Shown here piece after piece: positions 5,642-12,106 of a stretch of 12,834 nucleotides of DNA. The notes beneath the pieces are model-generated. The model worked only from the letters and a program-made list of their open reading frames with translations, did no database searches and was not told the DNA's origin. The stretch's first letter is position 1. Each line of letters begins with the position of its first letter. A program made the translations under genes and the position numbers. The DNA comes from CALKCV01 sp964619285 (GTDB taxonomy: Bacteria; Cyanobacteriota; Cyanobacteriia; Cyanobacteriales; Microcoleaceae): NCBI GenBank assembly GCA_964619285.1, contig CAZUCT010000209.1, forward strand, positions 1 through 12,834. The letters run 5' to 3'.

Positions 5642-8218
5642 CTATTCAAAGCGCTGCCTCGTCCCCGACCAACGTTGCAAAGTATAATTCTGAGGTTCGT
5701 CCAAAACCAGCGCCACCGGGCCCCCATCGCCCAAATTGGCAAGACCGGTCAAAAACTGCTCCGAATTAGTAGTAAACTCGCTATAAATCAAAACCCCCGT
5801 ATCCGAAAAAATCATAGTCCGAGGCCAAGACTTCCCCGAACGACGGCTGCGACTTACCGAACTTCCTAAAGAAGCCAAATTATCGTCATCCACCGTCAGC
5901 ATTAACTCCGGCAAATTATTGCCAGTCAAATCTATGGCCTGTACCACCCAATTACCTAAATTCCCAGCCATCTCTCTGAGTGGAGGCAAGGGCCCGCTTT
6001 CCAATAAACCGGCTGCCTGCAATTCCACCCAGATAGCAGGCAAAATATCCACCACCCAACGAGGATTTTGGCGACTCAAAGTTTCCAAAGCGATCGGAGT
6101 GGGCTGTAAAAATTCCAGAGAAGAAGCAGTCAGAGCAATAGGTTGAGGCACTCCTGGAGCATTGGCAGTAGAAACAATAGATTTACCAGCAGCCAATACC
6201 TCAATAGAACCTTGCTGAACTTTAAGCGCCTTGACAGTAGCTAAAGTAGTTTTTTGCTGTCCGTCAGCAGTCCACACCCCAATCTGAATTTCGGGATTAT
6301 TGTGGAAACCGAGTTGCCGCCACAGCCATTGGACGTAAACGCTTTGGTTCGACTGTAACTCGGGAAAAGGTTCGCGCCTCCAAGTTTTAGCGTCGTGGAA
6401 GCTCGCGACTCGAACCCGATACCATACTTCTTTATTAGATAATTTCAAACCGTTGCTTTTAGTAGGTTGCATCCACTCAGCAGGATTAATTGTTGGCAAG
6501 GGGGAAACCGAACCTACCATTTGACTTTTATGATTTTTCAATAACTCAGAAGTAGCGATCGCCCGCTCCAACAATTCCAACAAGCGATCTATTCTAGCCT
6601 TGGTCTCCGAAGGAGTATCTGGCTGTCGGTTTAACCAAGCGATCGCCGCCTCTGGCCCTTCCTGACTTGCCAGAATCAAAGCTCCCCAAACCTTAGCATC
6701 TTCATTTTGGCTATCGACCCTCAAAGCAGCATCAACTCTATTCCAAAGGCGACCGGAATCGATTTTTAGCATACCGACAATATCGGCAGTATTGCCTAAA
6801 TCGACCTCAAAAACCTTCAAACTTTCGCTCCAGCGACCGTCGAGCAAACCTGCCAGGACTTTTTGAGAAGGAGAAGCCCAGGCCGCATTTGCCTGTTGCC
6901 TTGTTACCAGAGCGTGAAACTGGATCGAGTCCAATTGAGCCCTAGCTCCTGACAGCCATTCTAGGGATTCTACTTCTGCTTGTTTGTTCCATACTTGTTC
7001 TTGGAGAGGCTCTAGCAATGCCAGGGCCGGAGACCAAAGGCCGCTACGAGCCAATCTCAAAGCATCTCTGTAAGCGCGATCGCTCGTTAGCCTGTTATCT
7101 AAAGAAATAGCTTCCAATTTAAGAGGATGGGGTAAAAATTCTTGGGGCTGAACCTGATAAATATCGAAATGGGGATCTAAACCAATAGTTTGCTCCACCA
7201 CCAACTCTGGATCGCCTCCCCCAGTAATTTCCTGCCAGATAGGAGCTTGTCCCCCTTGACTCTTCCACTCCAACATCAAGCTCAGGTGGTTGTGAGTTGG
7301 GTTGTAGTGTATTATTTTTCCGTAGGGAATCGTTTTATTACCCTGTAATTGTTGACCGCTGAGGTTAAACCAAACTCCGCCTTCAGGCACGTTTCCTTGG
7401 AAAGCTCGCAAATTAGTCATCGCTCCAGTTTGTTCGTCTCGATTTTGTCCCGATATAGAGCTAAAAATCGATGACTTATGAAAAGCACCCGACCCTGTTT
7501 GGACAGCAAGTCGATGGACCATGCGAAAATATGGTTTGCTCCCCGATCTTTGATAGGGAGAGCGAAACGATTCGTAAACTTGTAATTCGACAATTTCTTG
7601 ACAGGGACTCGGGCAAACTAGAGAAGTTCTCTGGGAACTTTGTTCGATTATTGGCAGTAGCAGGTCTGATTCTTCCGCGTCAGTGGGGGCAGTTTTAGGA
7701 AGGGGTATGGCTTTTCCCGGTATTAATCCTTGCTTGCGGATATTGTCTTCTATTTGAGACAAGGTTTGCAAGGATTCGTTGCTGGCTACATCGATGGGGC
7801 TCCACTCGGGTAACAGCTCGTTTAACCAAGTACCTGCATTGGGATCTACTATTAGCTGTACGCTTACCCAAGCACCACCAGCTACGAGACTGGAAAAGCC
7901 GAATAAGAGACCAACTCCCAACCAATCAGCCATCCATTTACCCCAAGGCCAGGAGATAGGTTTTTTGGGTTGTTTCCTGCTTCTTGCCTTGGTTGGAAAT
8001 GATGCCGGTTTTCGGGAACTGGAAATTAAGACTCCAGCCTCTTGCCTGCTTTTGCTTCTTGCCTCTTGCCTCTTGCCTGCTTTTGCCTGTTGCCTGGGTT
8101 GGAAATGATGCGGGCTTTTGGGAATTGAAAATTGGGACTCTACCTTATTGCCTCTTACCTTCCCTATTGCCTCTTGCCTGTTGCCTTTTGCCTTTGATTT
8201 AACTGTTTTGTTTGGCAT
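5642..8218 (-). CDS. Single-pass membrane protein with large periplasmic region, unknown function
   Basis: I do not recognise a family for this 858-aa protein. Residues 1-95 are very basic and cytoplasmic. WLGVGLLFGFSSLVAGGAWVSV plus following residues (about 100-123) form one membrane segment, with Lys/Arg on the inside. The remainder should lie in the periplasm. It includes a region with paired Cys (CPSPCQ), a helical TPR-like stretch (about 375-560, e.g. AYRDALRLARSGLWSPALALLEPL), and a C-terminal FG-GAP/VCBS-like segment (DLTGNNLPELMLTVDDD, from 763). The ATG at 8218 shares one base with the stop of the glycosyltransferase (TAATG), so the two are coupled. This suggests a role in cell-surface or polysaccharide biology, but only by neighbourhood. 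Residues about 12-82 are encoded by 7-bp repeat DNA, so the true conserved protein may start near residue 85. Confidence 0.85.
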   Translation of the reverse strand: MPNKTVKSKAKGNRQEAIGKVRGNKVESQFSIPKSPHHFQPRQQAKAGKRQEARSKSRQEAGVLISSSRKPASFPTKARSRKQPKKPISWPWGKWMADWLGVGLLFGFSSLVAGGAWVSVQLIVDPNAGTWLNELLPEWSPIDVASNESLQTLSQIEDNIRKQGLIPGKAIPLPKTAPTDAEESDLLLPIIEQSSQRTSLVCPSPCQEIVELQVYESFRSPYQRSGSKPYFRMVHRLAVQTGSGAFHKSSIFSSISGQNRDEQTGAMTNLRAFQGNVPEGGVWFNLSGQQLQGNKTIPYGKIIHYNPTHNHLSLMLEWKSQGGQAPIWQEITGGGDPELVVEQTIGLDPHFDIYQVQPQEFLPHPLKLEAISLDNRLTSDRAYRDALRLARSGLWSPALALLEPLQEQVWNKQAEVESLEWLSGARAQLDSIQFHALVTRQQANAAWASPSQKVLAGLLDGRWSESLKVFEVDLGNTADIVGMLKIDSGRLWNRVDAALRVDSQNEDAKVWGALILASQEGPEAAIAWLNRQPDTPSETKARIDRLLELLERAIATSELLKNHKSQMVGSVSPLPTINPAEWMQPTKSNGLKLSNKEVWYRVRVASFHDAKTWRREPFPELQSNQSVYVQWLWRQLGFHNNPEIQIGVWTADGQQKTTLATVKALKVQQGSIEVLAAGKSIVSTANAPGVPQPIALTASSLEFLQPTPIALETLSRQNPRWVVDILPAIWVELQAAGLLESGPLPPLREMAGNLGNWVVQAIDLTGNNLPELMLTVDDDNLASLGSSVSRSRRSGKSWPRTMIFSDTGVLIYSEFTTNSEQFLTGLANLGDGGPVALVLDEPQNYTLQRWSGTRQRFE
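7973..8185. repeat. Heptanucleotide repeat region captured inside a coding sequence
   Basis: Units such as TTGCCTC, TTGCCTG and CTTTTGC alternate with two copies of a block of about 64 bp (7984-8047 and 8090-8152) centred on GGTTGGAAATGATGC. The two blocks are offset by 106 bp and so are read in different frames by the minus-strand gene: one gives FSIPKSPHHFQP, the other LISSSRKPASFPTK. This is the pattern expected of a non-coding repeat that happens to stay open. Confidence 0.8.
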
Positions 8219-9453
8219 TATTCCACCAATACTTGCTCATAGCGCTGACCAATAGCTCCCCAAGTATATTGAGTTTCGATGAGCGATCGCCCGTTGACCG
8301 ACAGTTGGTTTCTCAACTCCTCGTCTTCAAATAAACGACCGATGGCCTCGACATACTCTTCCACTCGGTTTGCTCGTAATGCTCGTAATTTTGTTAATGG
8401 TACATCACTCCCATCCGCTGGCAACCCTTCCAAGCCGCGATCGCTGGCCACTACTGGCGTCCCCGTGGCCATTGCTTCCAGGGTTTTATTTTTAATCCCA
8501 TAGCCGCTGCGCAGGGGAACTACGCAGACTGCAGCTTGGTGCAGGTATTCTGCGACTCTGGGGACTGCCCCTGTGACTTTGACCCCCGGACGATTTGCTA
8601 ATTCTAATACTGATTCGACTGGTCTGGCCCCGACGATCGTAAATTCGACATCGGGATAGCGTTTTTGCAATTCTGGCAAAACTTCTAGGGTAAAGAAGCG
8701 GGCTGCATCTATATTATGGGAAGCGTCCATCGCCCCAACGAAGGCTAGTTTATGGCCTGAGGGCGGTTGTGGTCGTTGGGGAAATAGTTCTAAATCTACG
8801 CCGTTGGCGACGATCTGAATTTCGGCTTTAGAATCGTATTTAAGAAATTGACTTTTATCGTCTTCTGTGGTAACTACTAATTTATCAAATTTGCTGGCGT
8901 AACTTTTTTCGTAGCGGTCTAAGAGTAAAGTTAGATAAAGGCGATCGCGTAAGGGAGCTTGCGAAGCCCCCATTTCCAGATGGTTGCGTATCCAACCAGA
9001 AACAGAACTGTGAATATTAACAACCGTCCGTACTCGTTCTGGAAATGTCGGTCGGACGTAAATTTCATTGACGCTATGCTCGCAAGTAACTACGTCGCAT
9101 TTGCCAGAACCCACAAAATCATCGATCCAAACTTGCATTTCTCGGGAGTAACGGTAAAGGACATTAGGAGGAGTGCCTTTAACTAAAGATTCGACAAAAC
9201 GCCCCATTTTTGCCGTTGCCTTGTCGATCGGGTTTTTAGACTGACGTGGTTCTGGTAAGGGAAATATTACTAATTTACTCACCCACTGGCGGAGCTCTTC
9301 TACTTCTGTATCGCTGACATCTTGATGTCGTTGAGTCGCGAGAGTGACGTTGTGGTTTTGTTTTAGGTATTTAAGCAGGTTAAAGGTTCTAATTTCCGTT
9401 CCACCTCGACTTGGTGGATAGGGGAAAGTCGAAGATAACATTAAAATATTCAT
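8218..9453 (-). CDS. GT4-family glycosyltransferase (GT-B fold)
   Basis: The 411-aa cytosolic or peripheral-membrane enzyme transfers a sugar from an activated donor, probably a nucleotide sugar. The N-terminal acceptor half shows LMLSSTFPYPPSRGGTEIRTFNLLKYL-like sequence (residues 4-30), the usual GT4 opening. The donor half shows VANGVD (215-220), LAFVGAMD (236-243), FTIVGARP (271-278) and GYGIKNKTLEAMATGTPVVAS with E326, the EX7E-type motif. It resembles the Stp1-like transferases of exopolysaccharide clusters. The start ATG gives the full conserved N-terminus; no Shine-Dalgarno is visible in the preceding AAATAAAA. It is the first gene of a two-gene minus-strand operon with the 858-aa membrane protein. 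Donor and acceptor cannot be predicted. Confidence 0.9.
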   Translation of the reverse strand: MNILMLSSTFPYPPSRGGTEIRTFNLLKYLKQNHNVTLATQRHQDVSDTEVEELRQWVSKLVIFPLPEPRQSKNPIDKATAKMGRFVESLVKGTPPNVLYRYSREMQVWIDDFVGSGKCDVVTCEHSVNEIYVRPTFPERVRTVVNIHSSVSGWIRNHLEMGASQAPLRDRLYLTLLLDRYEKSYASKFDKLVVTTEDDKSQFLKYDSKAEIQIVANGVDLELFPQRPQPPSGHKLAFVGAMDASHNIDAARFFTLEVLPELQKRYPDVEFTIVGARPVESVLELANRPGVKVTGAVPRVAEYLHQAAVCVVPLRSGYGIKNKTLEAMATGTPVVASDRGLEGLPADGSDVPLTKLRALRANRVEEYVEAIGRLFEDEELRNQLSVNGRSLIETQYTWGAIGQRYEQVLVE

Positions 9454-9541
9454 TTTTATTTACTATAAATCCACTGTTTTTTGTTTGTTTTCCCTGATTT
9501 TGTGCTAGAGGGGAATAATAATCAGGTCAAGGAATATATTA

Positions 9542-9588
9542 GACTTCGCCGCAGAAGTCGGGAACTCTTAACGCTTAACGCTTAACAG
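9542..9588. repeat. Small hairpin plus TTAACGC heptamer repeats
   Basis: GACTTC (9542-9547) pairs with GAAGTC (9554-9559). Three 7-bp units follow: TTAACGC, TTAACGC, TTAACAG (9568-9588). They resemble the heptamer array at the proV stop and lie upstream of the glycosyltransferase gene. Confidence 0.6.
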
Positions 9589-9671
9589 AGGGATAGATTT
9601 TGAAGAAAAGTAGTCCCAAAAAGATTTAATTTTTACTTTTGCAAGAGGTCTATTAAACAGTCGGGCATCCC

Positions 9672-9814
9672 CTATTTGGCAATGCCCATCGGTTTAGGAT
9701 ACAGTTCCATCAACGCTATCGGGCCCCATACTGCATTTTCGTCCATCACGATTTCATCAGAGGCAAGGGCGAGCATAGTTCCGCCACTCATACCGAAGAG
9801 CAACAGAAGAATAA
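9672..9814 (-). pseudogene. C-terminal fragment of a serine (SDH/ClpP-fold) protease gene
   Basis: Minus-strand translation from 9791 gives MSGGTMLALASDEIVMDENA followed by VWGPI, then a diverged tail ending GIAK and a stop at 9674-9672. S-G-G-T followed by LALA-DEIVMD and a GPI segment is the active-site region of SDH-type serine proteases (PF01972-like, ClpP/crotonase fold). Upstream residues (ALILLLLFG) remain open for only a few codons before a hairpin repeat at 9815-9835. An intact family member has well over 200 residues, so this is a remnant. It lies just downstream of the Pro-Glu repeat gene. Confidence 0.6.
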
Positions 9815-9835
9815 GTGCAGGCATCTTGCCTGCAC
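9815..9835. terminator. Hairpin repeat GTGCAGGCA/TGCCTGCAC
   Basis: GTGCAGGCA (9815-9823) and TGCCTGCAC (9827-9835) form a perfect 9-bp stem with a TCT loop. It sits 19 bp after the stop of the minus-strand 207-aa gene, so it may end that transcript. It is also a common style of dispersed palindrome in cyanobacteria, and it marks the break in the protease fragment. No T tract follows. Confidence 0.5.
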
Positions 9836-9853
9836 CACCGCGCGCCGTCGTAG

Positions 9854-10477
9854 TTAACCTGCGTCTGCTTTTCTCAGAGCTTCGAGAATTTCTGGCCTTT
9901 TCATACGAGCGTAACGAGGCAGTTTGCGCTCTTTAGCGATCGCCTTGAGTTGCCGCAGAGATTTACTATCGTAATCATCCACTGGTATTGCGGGCTCGGG
10001 TTCTGCCGGTTTTGAGCGCGACTTCGACCGAGTGCTGGTCGTTCCCTTGGCGCTCTTGGTGCTGCTGCTCTTGGTGCTGCTGCTCTTGGTAGAGCGACTT
10101 TTTGTAGAGCGACTGCCGATCTTGGTTGCCGGTTTAGGCTTAGGTTCGGGCTCCGGTTCGGGCTCTGGTTCGGGTTCCGGTTCGGGCTCCGGTTCGGGCG
10201 TAACTTCTAACTTAGACTCTAGCTTTGAGACTGAGGACAGTTCCCGACGCAAAGTCCCTATTTGAGTTTTCACGTTATCTTCTACGTCTTTAAGGGACTG
10301 GGAAACATCCTGATTAATTGCCTTCATACTTGCTTCGACCTTTTTTTCGATGACCTTTTCAAACTCATCAAGCTGTTTTGATAACAGCTCTAAATTTACT
10401 TCCATTGCCACGGTGGCGGCGGCGGAAGTTTTTTTAGCATTCGAGGTAGATCGTGTTGTTTTCTTTGTAGTAGCCAA
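9854..10477 (-). CDS. Coiled-coil, Pro-Glu repeat protein with SAP/Rho-N-like C-terminal domain
   Basis: I choose TTG 10477 as start: AAAAAGGT lies about 7 nt before it and the product begins MATTKKTTRSTSNAKK. An in-frame ATG at 10570 would add 31 residues with no visible ribosome binding site. The 207-aa product has a basic Thr/Lys N-terminus (1-22), an amphipathic coiled coil (about 26-92, LSKQLDEFEKVIEKKVEASM), about ten Pro-Glu dipeptides then PKPKP (94-112), S/R-S-T-K repeats (about 116-140), and a small helical C-terminus (168-205, DYDSKSLRQLKAIAKERKLP then KRPEILEALRK). The last part matches the pattern of Rho-N/SAP-type helix-extended-loop-helix nucleic-acid binding domains. I infer a DNA- or RNA-binding, oligomeric structural protein with a flexible charged linker. 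No signal peptide is present. Its family is not otherwise known to me. Confidence 0.75.
   Translation of the reverse strand: MATTKKTTRSTSNAKKTSAAATVAMEVNLELLSKQLDEFEKVIEKKVEASMKAINQDVSQSLKDVEDNVKTQIGTLRRELSSVSKLESKLEVTPEPEPEPEPEPEPEPEPEPKPKPATKIGSRSTKSRSTKSSSTKSSSTKSAKGTTSTRSKSRSKPAEPEPAIPVDDYDSKSLRQLKAIAKERKLPRYARMKRPEILEALRKADAG
10044..10200. repeat. 12-bp coding repeats (Pro-Glu and S-T-K tracts)
   Basis: Positions 10144-10200 are about five tandem copies of GGTTCGGGCTCC-like 12-mers encoding the Pro-Glu run on the minus strand. Positions 10044-10117 contain 12-bp units encoding four-residue R/S-S-T-K repeats. Both are in frame, so copy number can change without disrupting the gene. Confidence 0.8.
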
Positions 10478-11080
10478 TGTTTTTACCTTTTTATTGAATG
10501 GGGTTTTTTTCTTTGACAAGTTGCAAGCTCGACTCAAAATCGTGGATGAGTCTCTCGCGCAAGATCGCATTACTAGCCTAACAGAAGGCTACGCGCCTTG
10601 TTTAGAGCCTGTCTGGCCATGCGCGATCGCTTGACCTAACCAATAAATAGCGGACCAATAGCGAATTATCCTTCGAGCGCTTCTTTCAAGAGTTCTCAAG
10701 CACTCTTGATGCCTATTTGGCAATGCCAATTTTTTTTGGGGCTAGCCATTCGGTGTATATCTCCGATGCGCCAGCCTTTTTTGGGTTTAGTTGCTTGTTT
10801 TTGCCAACGGCAATTCCCAAAGCATACCCAGATTATCTTTGTCAACTTACTTTATCATACTACTGCTTATTTTAAAATTAAGCAGAGTTAATTTTTTTAG
10901 TTGCTTGTATTTGCCAGAGACTAATGTCACGCGATCGCTCTATTACCTTCTCCTGACAACTTTTCTGGACAACGCTTAACTGAGTTACGAAACATAACCT
11001 GCGCGTCTCTATAGAGAAAAGCGCACCATTACTAGGTATTTTCCCTGTCAGCTTTCGGTTTTGCTGTTAGTACGCCACTG

Positions 11081-11102
11081 TCTGCCCTTGGGGCAGATTT
11101 TT
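11081..11102 (+). terminator. Rho-independent terminator without an obvious upstream gene
   Basis: TCTGCCC (11081-11087), loop TTG and GGGCAGA (11091-11097) form a perfect 7-bp GC-rich stem, followed by TTTTT (11098-11102). It would end plus-strand transcripts coming from the non-coding region to its left. Confidence 0.65.
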
Positions 11103-11194
11103 GGTACGAAGCGCTTGCCGCGCGTTTTCAAAACGATAAACGGTAGTCAGTTTAACAGATATCCCTAAAAATTTTCTAACTTTTTTAGAGATTT

Positions 11195-11224
11195 TTGTCA
11201 AGCTCCGTCTATTCGATAGATAAT
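11195..11224 (+). promoter_or_regulatory. Probable sigma70 promoter of the winged-helix-like gene
   Basis: TTGTCA (11195-11200) and GATAAT (11219-11224) are 18 bp apart, about 48 bp before the ATG at 11272. A weak AGGA at 11252-11255 is rather far (16 nt) from that start. Confidence 0.5.
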
Positions 11225-11271
11225 AATACAGATTTATTAATTATTGCAACTAGGAAGCAAAAATTTTTTTT

Positions 11272-11860
11272 ATGGATGCCAAAGAACTCAAATTTCTCTT
11301 AAAATTGCTCGGATGCGAAAATTACAGGGGGGCGATCGCTCAAATTAAACCGAATCCCGGAATGAAGGCTGCCCAAAGAGATGCTATCTTTCGCCGACTG
11401 CACGAACTTGGTTTTGTGGGCATGAGGGAGGAAGTAACAAAAATTAACATCGCGACTGCGGGAAAATCCCTGTTAGGACTTGCGTAGTAATAAGGTACCG
11501 ACTTGTTGGGTGGAGGTTCGCTCTGCCCGACCTACGATTTTCCTTCATCTGGTAGTTTATTTTTGCGCGACTCCTTAGCTAATCTTGAGGCCATAGAAGA
11601 GCTGCCGATCGCCCCAGAAGAGCTCCTGGTACTCAAGGCAAGCTCTAATGGTACAATTACTCAAGGCAAAACGGGGCTGCCTGCGGAATCTCGACAAGCT
11701 GTAATTCAAGGTTTAGTAGGGCGAGGTTTGCTTAAGGCTGTGGAAAAAAAAAATCGAGGAAGTCTGGTTGAACGATCGGGGACGGCAATATTTATGTCTG
11801 GAGTACCACTCCCACAGCAATGCTAAAGAAATTACCCTCAAAATAAAGAACAATTATTAG
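11272..11860 (+). pseudogene. Broken gene for a tandem winged-helix-like protein
   Basis: Three pieces appear to be one former gene. Piece 1 (11272-11487, 71 codons) starts MDAKELKFLLKLLGCENYRG and ends at AGKSLLGLA with three stops in a row. About 90 bp of unrelated repeat-like DNA follow. Piece 2 resumes in the same frame near 11570 (SLANLEAIEELPIAPEELLV, KASSNGTITQGKTGLPAESR, QAVIQGLVGRGLLKA). At an A10 run (11744-11753) the frame shifts by one, and piece 3 continues as IEEVWLNDRGRQYLCLEYHS to a stop at 11858-11860. Pieces 1 and 2+3 resemble each other: EL..L, a basic helix with R-R-L..LGF or R-Q-A...L..RGL, then a beta wing and a GK-SLL or RG-QYL end. This suggests two winged-helix domains, usually DNA-binding. 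A short 71-aa product could still be made from the intact promoter. The family resemblance is from memory. Confidence 0.6.
11485..11572. repeat. Repeat-like insertion inside the winged-helix-like gene
   Basis: Between GLA-stop and SLANLEA lies TAGTAATAAGG followed by an imperfect palindrome, GTTGGGTGGAG against TCTGCCCGACC (about 11504-11533), ending CCTACGATTTT. Such GTTGGGT...CCTAC palindromes are typical of small dispersed repeats in filamentous cyanobacteria. The exact ends cannot be set without an intact homologue. Confidence 0.45.
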
Positions 11861-12069
11861 ATGGAAAGTACGCTACTTATTCTTTCAGTTACCAACATCC
11901 AGCGAGCAAACAAAAAATAGGCGTACTTTGGACGGAAGAACCCAATTTAACCAGTTTTTGCGCGGCAATGAAAGCTTGTAATGAATTAGTAGTTGAAGGA
12001 GCGGTTGTTAACCTTCAAGAATTACAATCTTTAATCCGCGTGGTTCGTAGTAATCGCTTTAGCGATTGA
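11827..12069 (+). pseudogene. ORF remnant with no start codon, cut by a MITE-like palindrome
   Basis: An 80-codon frame is open without a good start (no ATG before GCGGCAATG near 11970). It reads protein-like: LLDGKYATYSFSYQHPASKQ, KIGVLWTEEPNLTSF, then CAAMKACNELVVEGAVVNLQ and ELQSLIRVV. It then enters the palindrome at 12047 and stops. I do not recognise the family. It may be the N-terminal part of the nuclease pseudogene that follows, since it lies on the same strand and the palindrome plus duplication separate the two. Confidence 0.45.
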
Positions 12070-12106
12070 GAACTGACTTTTTTAAAATCCCTAAAGCGAT
12101 TACTAC
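12047..12106. mobile_element. MITE-like palindromic element, copy 1
   Basis: GTAGTAATCGCTTTAG (12047-12062) and CTAAAGCGATTACTAC (12091-12106) are perfect 16-bp terminal inverted repeats around a 28-bp centre. It has no coding capacity. It resembles the GTTCGTAGTA...TACTACGAAC repeats common in filamentous cyanobacteria. It interrupts an open frame on its left. Confidence 0.75.

Larger units (their letters stand above)
10478..11271. other. Long non-coding stretch with scattered hairpins
   Basis: I see no convincing gene in these 794 bp. It holds the leader of the minus-strand 207-aa gene. It also holds a TAGCC/GGCTA hairpin (about 10572-10589), the inverted repeat CTGCTTA/TAAGCAG (10863-10869, 10879-10885) followed by T-rich DNA, the palindrome TCTCTATAGAGA near 11005-11020, and two near-identical 21-bp segments (10786-10806, 10896-10916). 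A 49-codon minus-strand frame (10845-10696) is open but unsupported. The terminator at 11081-11102 has no visible gene in front of it on the plus strand. Confidence 0.55.

Noticed and set aside
5305..5742. 145-codon minus-strand frame between the convergent genes
   Set aside because: It overlaps the 3' ends of two well-supported genes and the dispersed repeat, and has no ribosome binding site; it is a shadow frame.
8041..8190. CRISPR or origin-iteron-like short repeats
   Set aside because: The 7-bp TTGCCTC units are contiguous, without spacers, in a coding frame, and match cyanobacterial heptamer repeats.
10032..10634. Plus-strand frames rich in Gly-Ser, Leu-Val and Phe
   Set aside because: These are antisense to the Pro-Glu and S-T-K repeats of the minus-strand gene; their low complexity is a mirror effect.
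10696..10845. Minus-strand frame of 49 codons with a TTG start, basic and Trp-rich
   Set aside because: No ribosome binding site, no promoter and no recognisable motif; it overlaps repeated 21-bp sequence, so chance is as likely.
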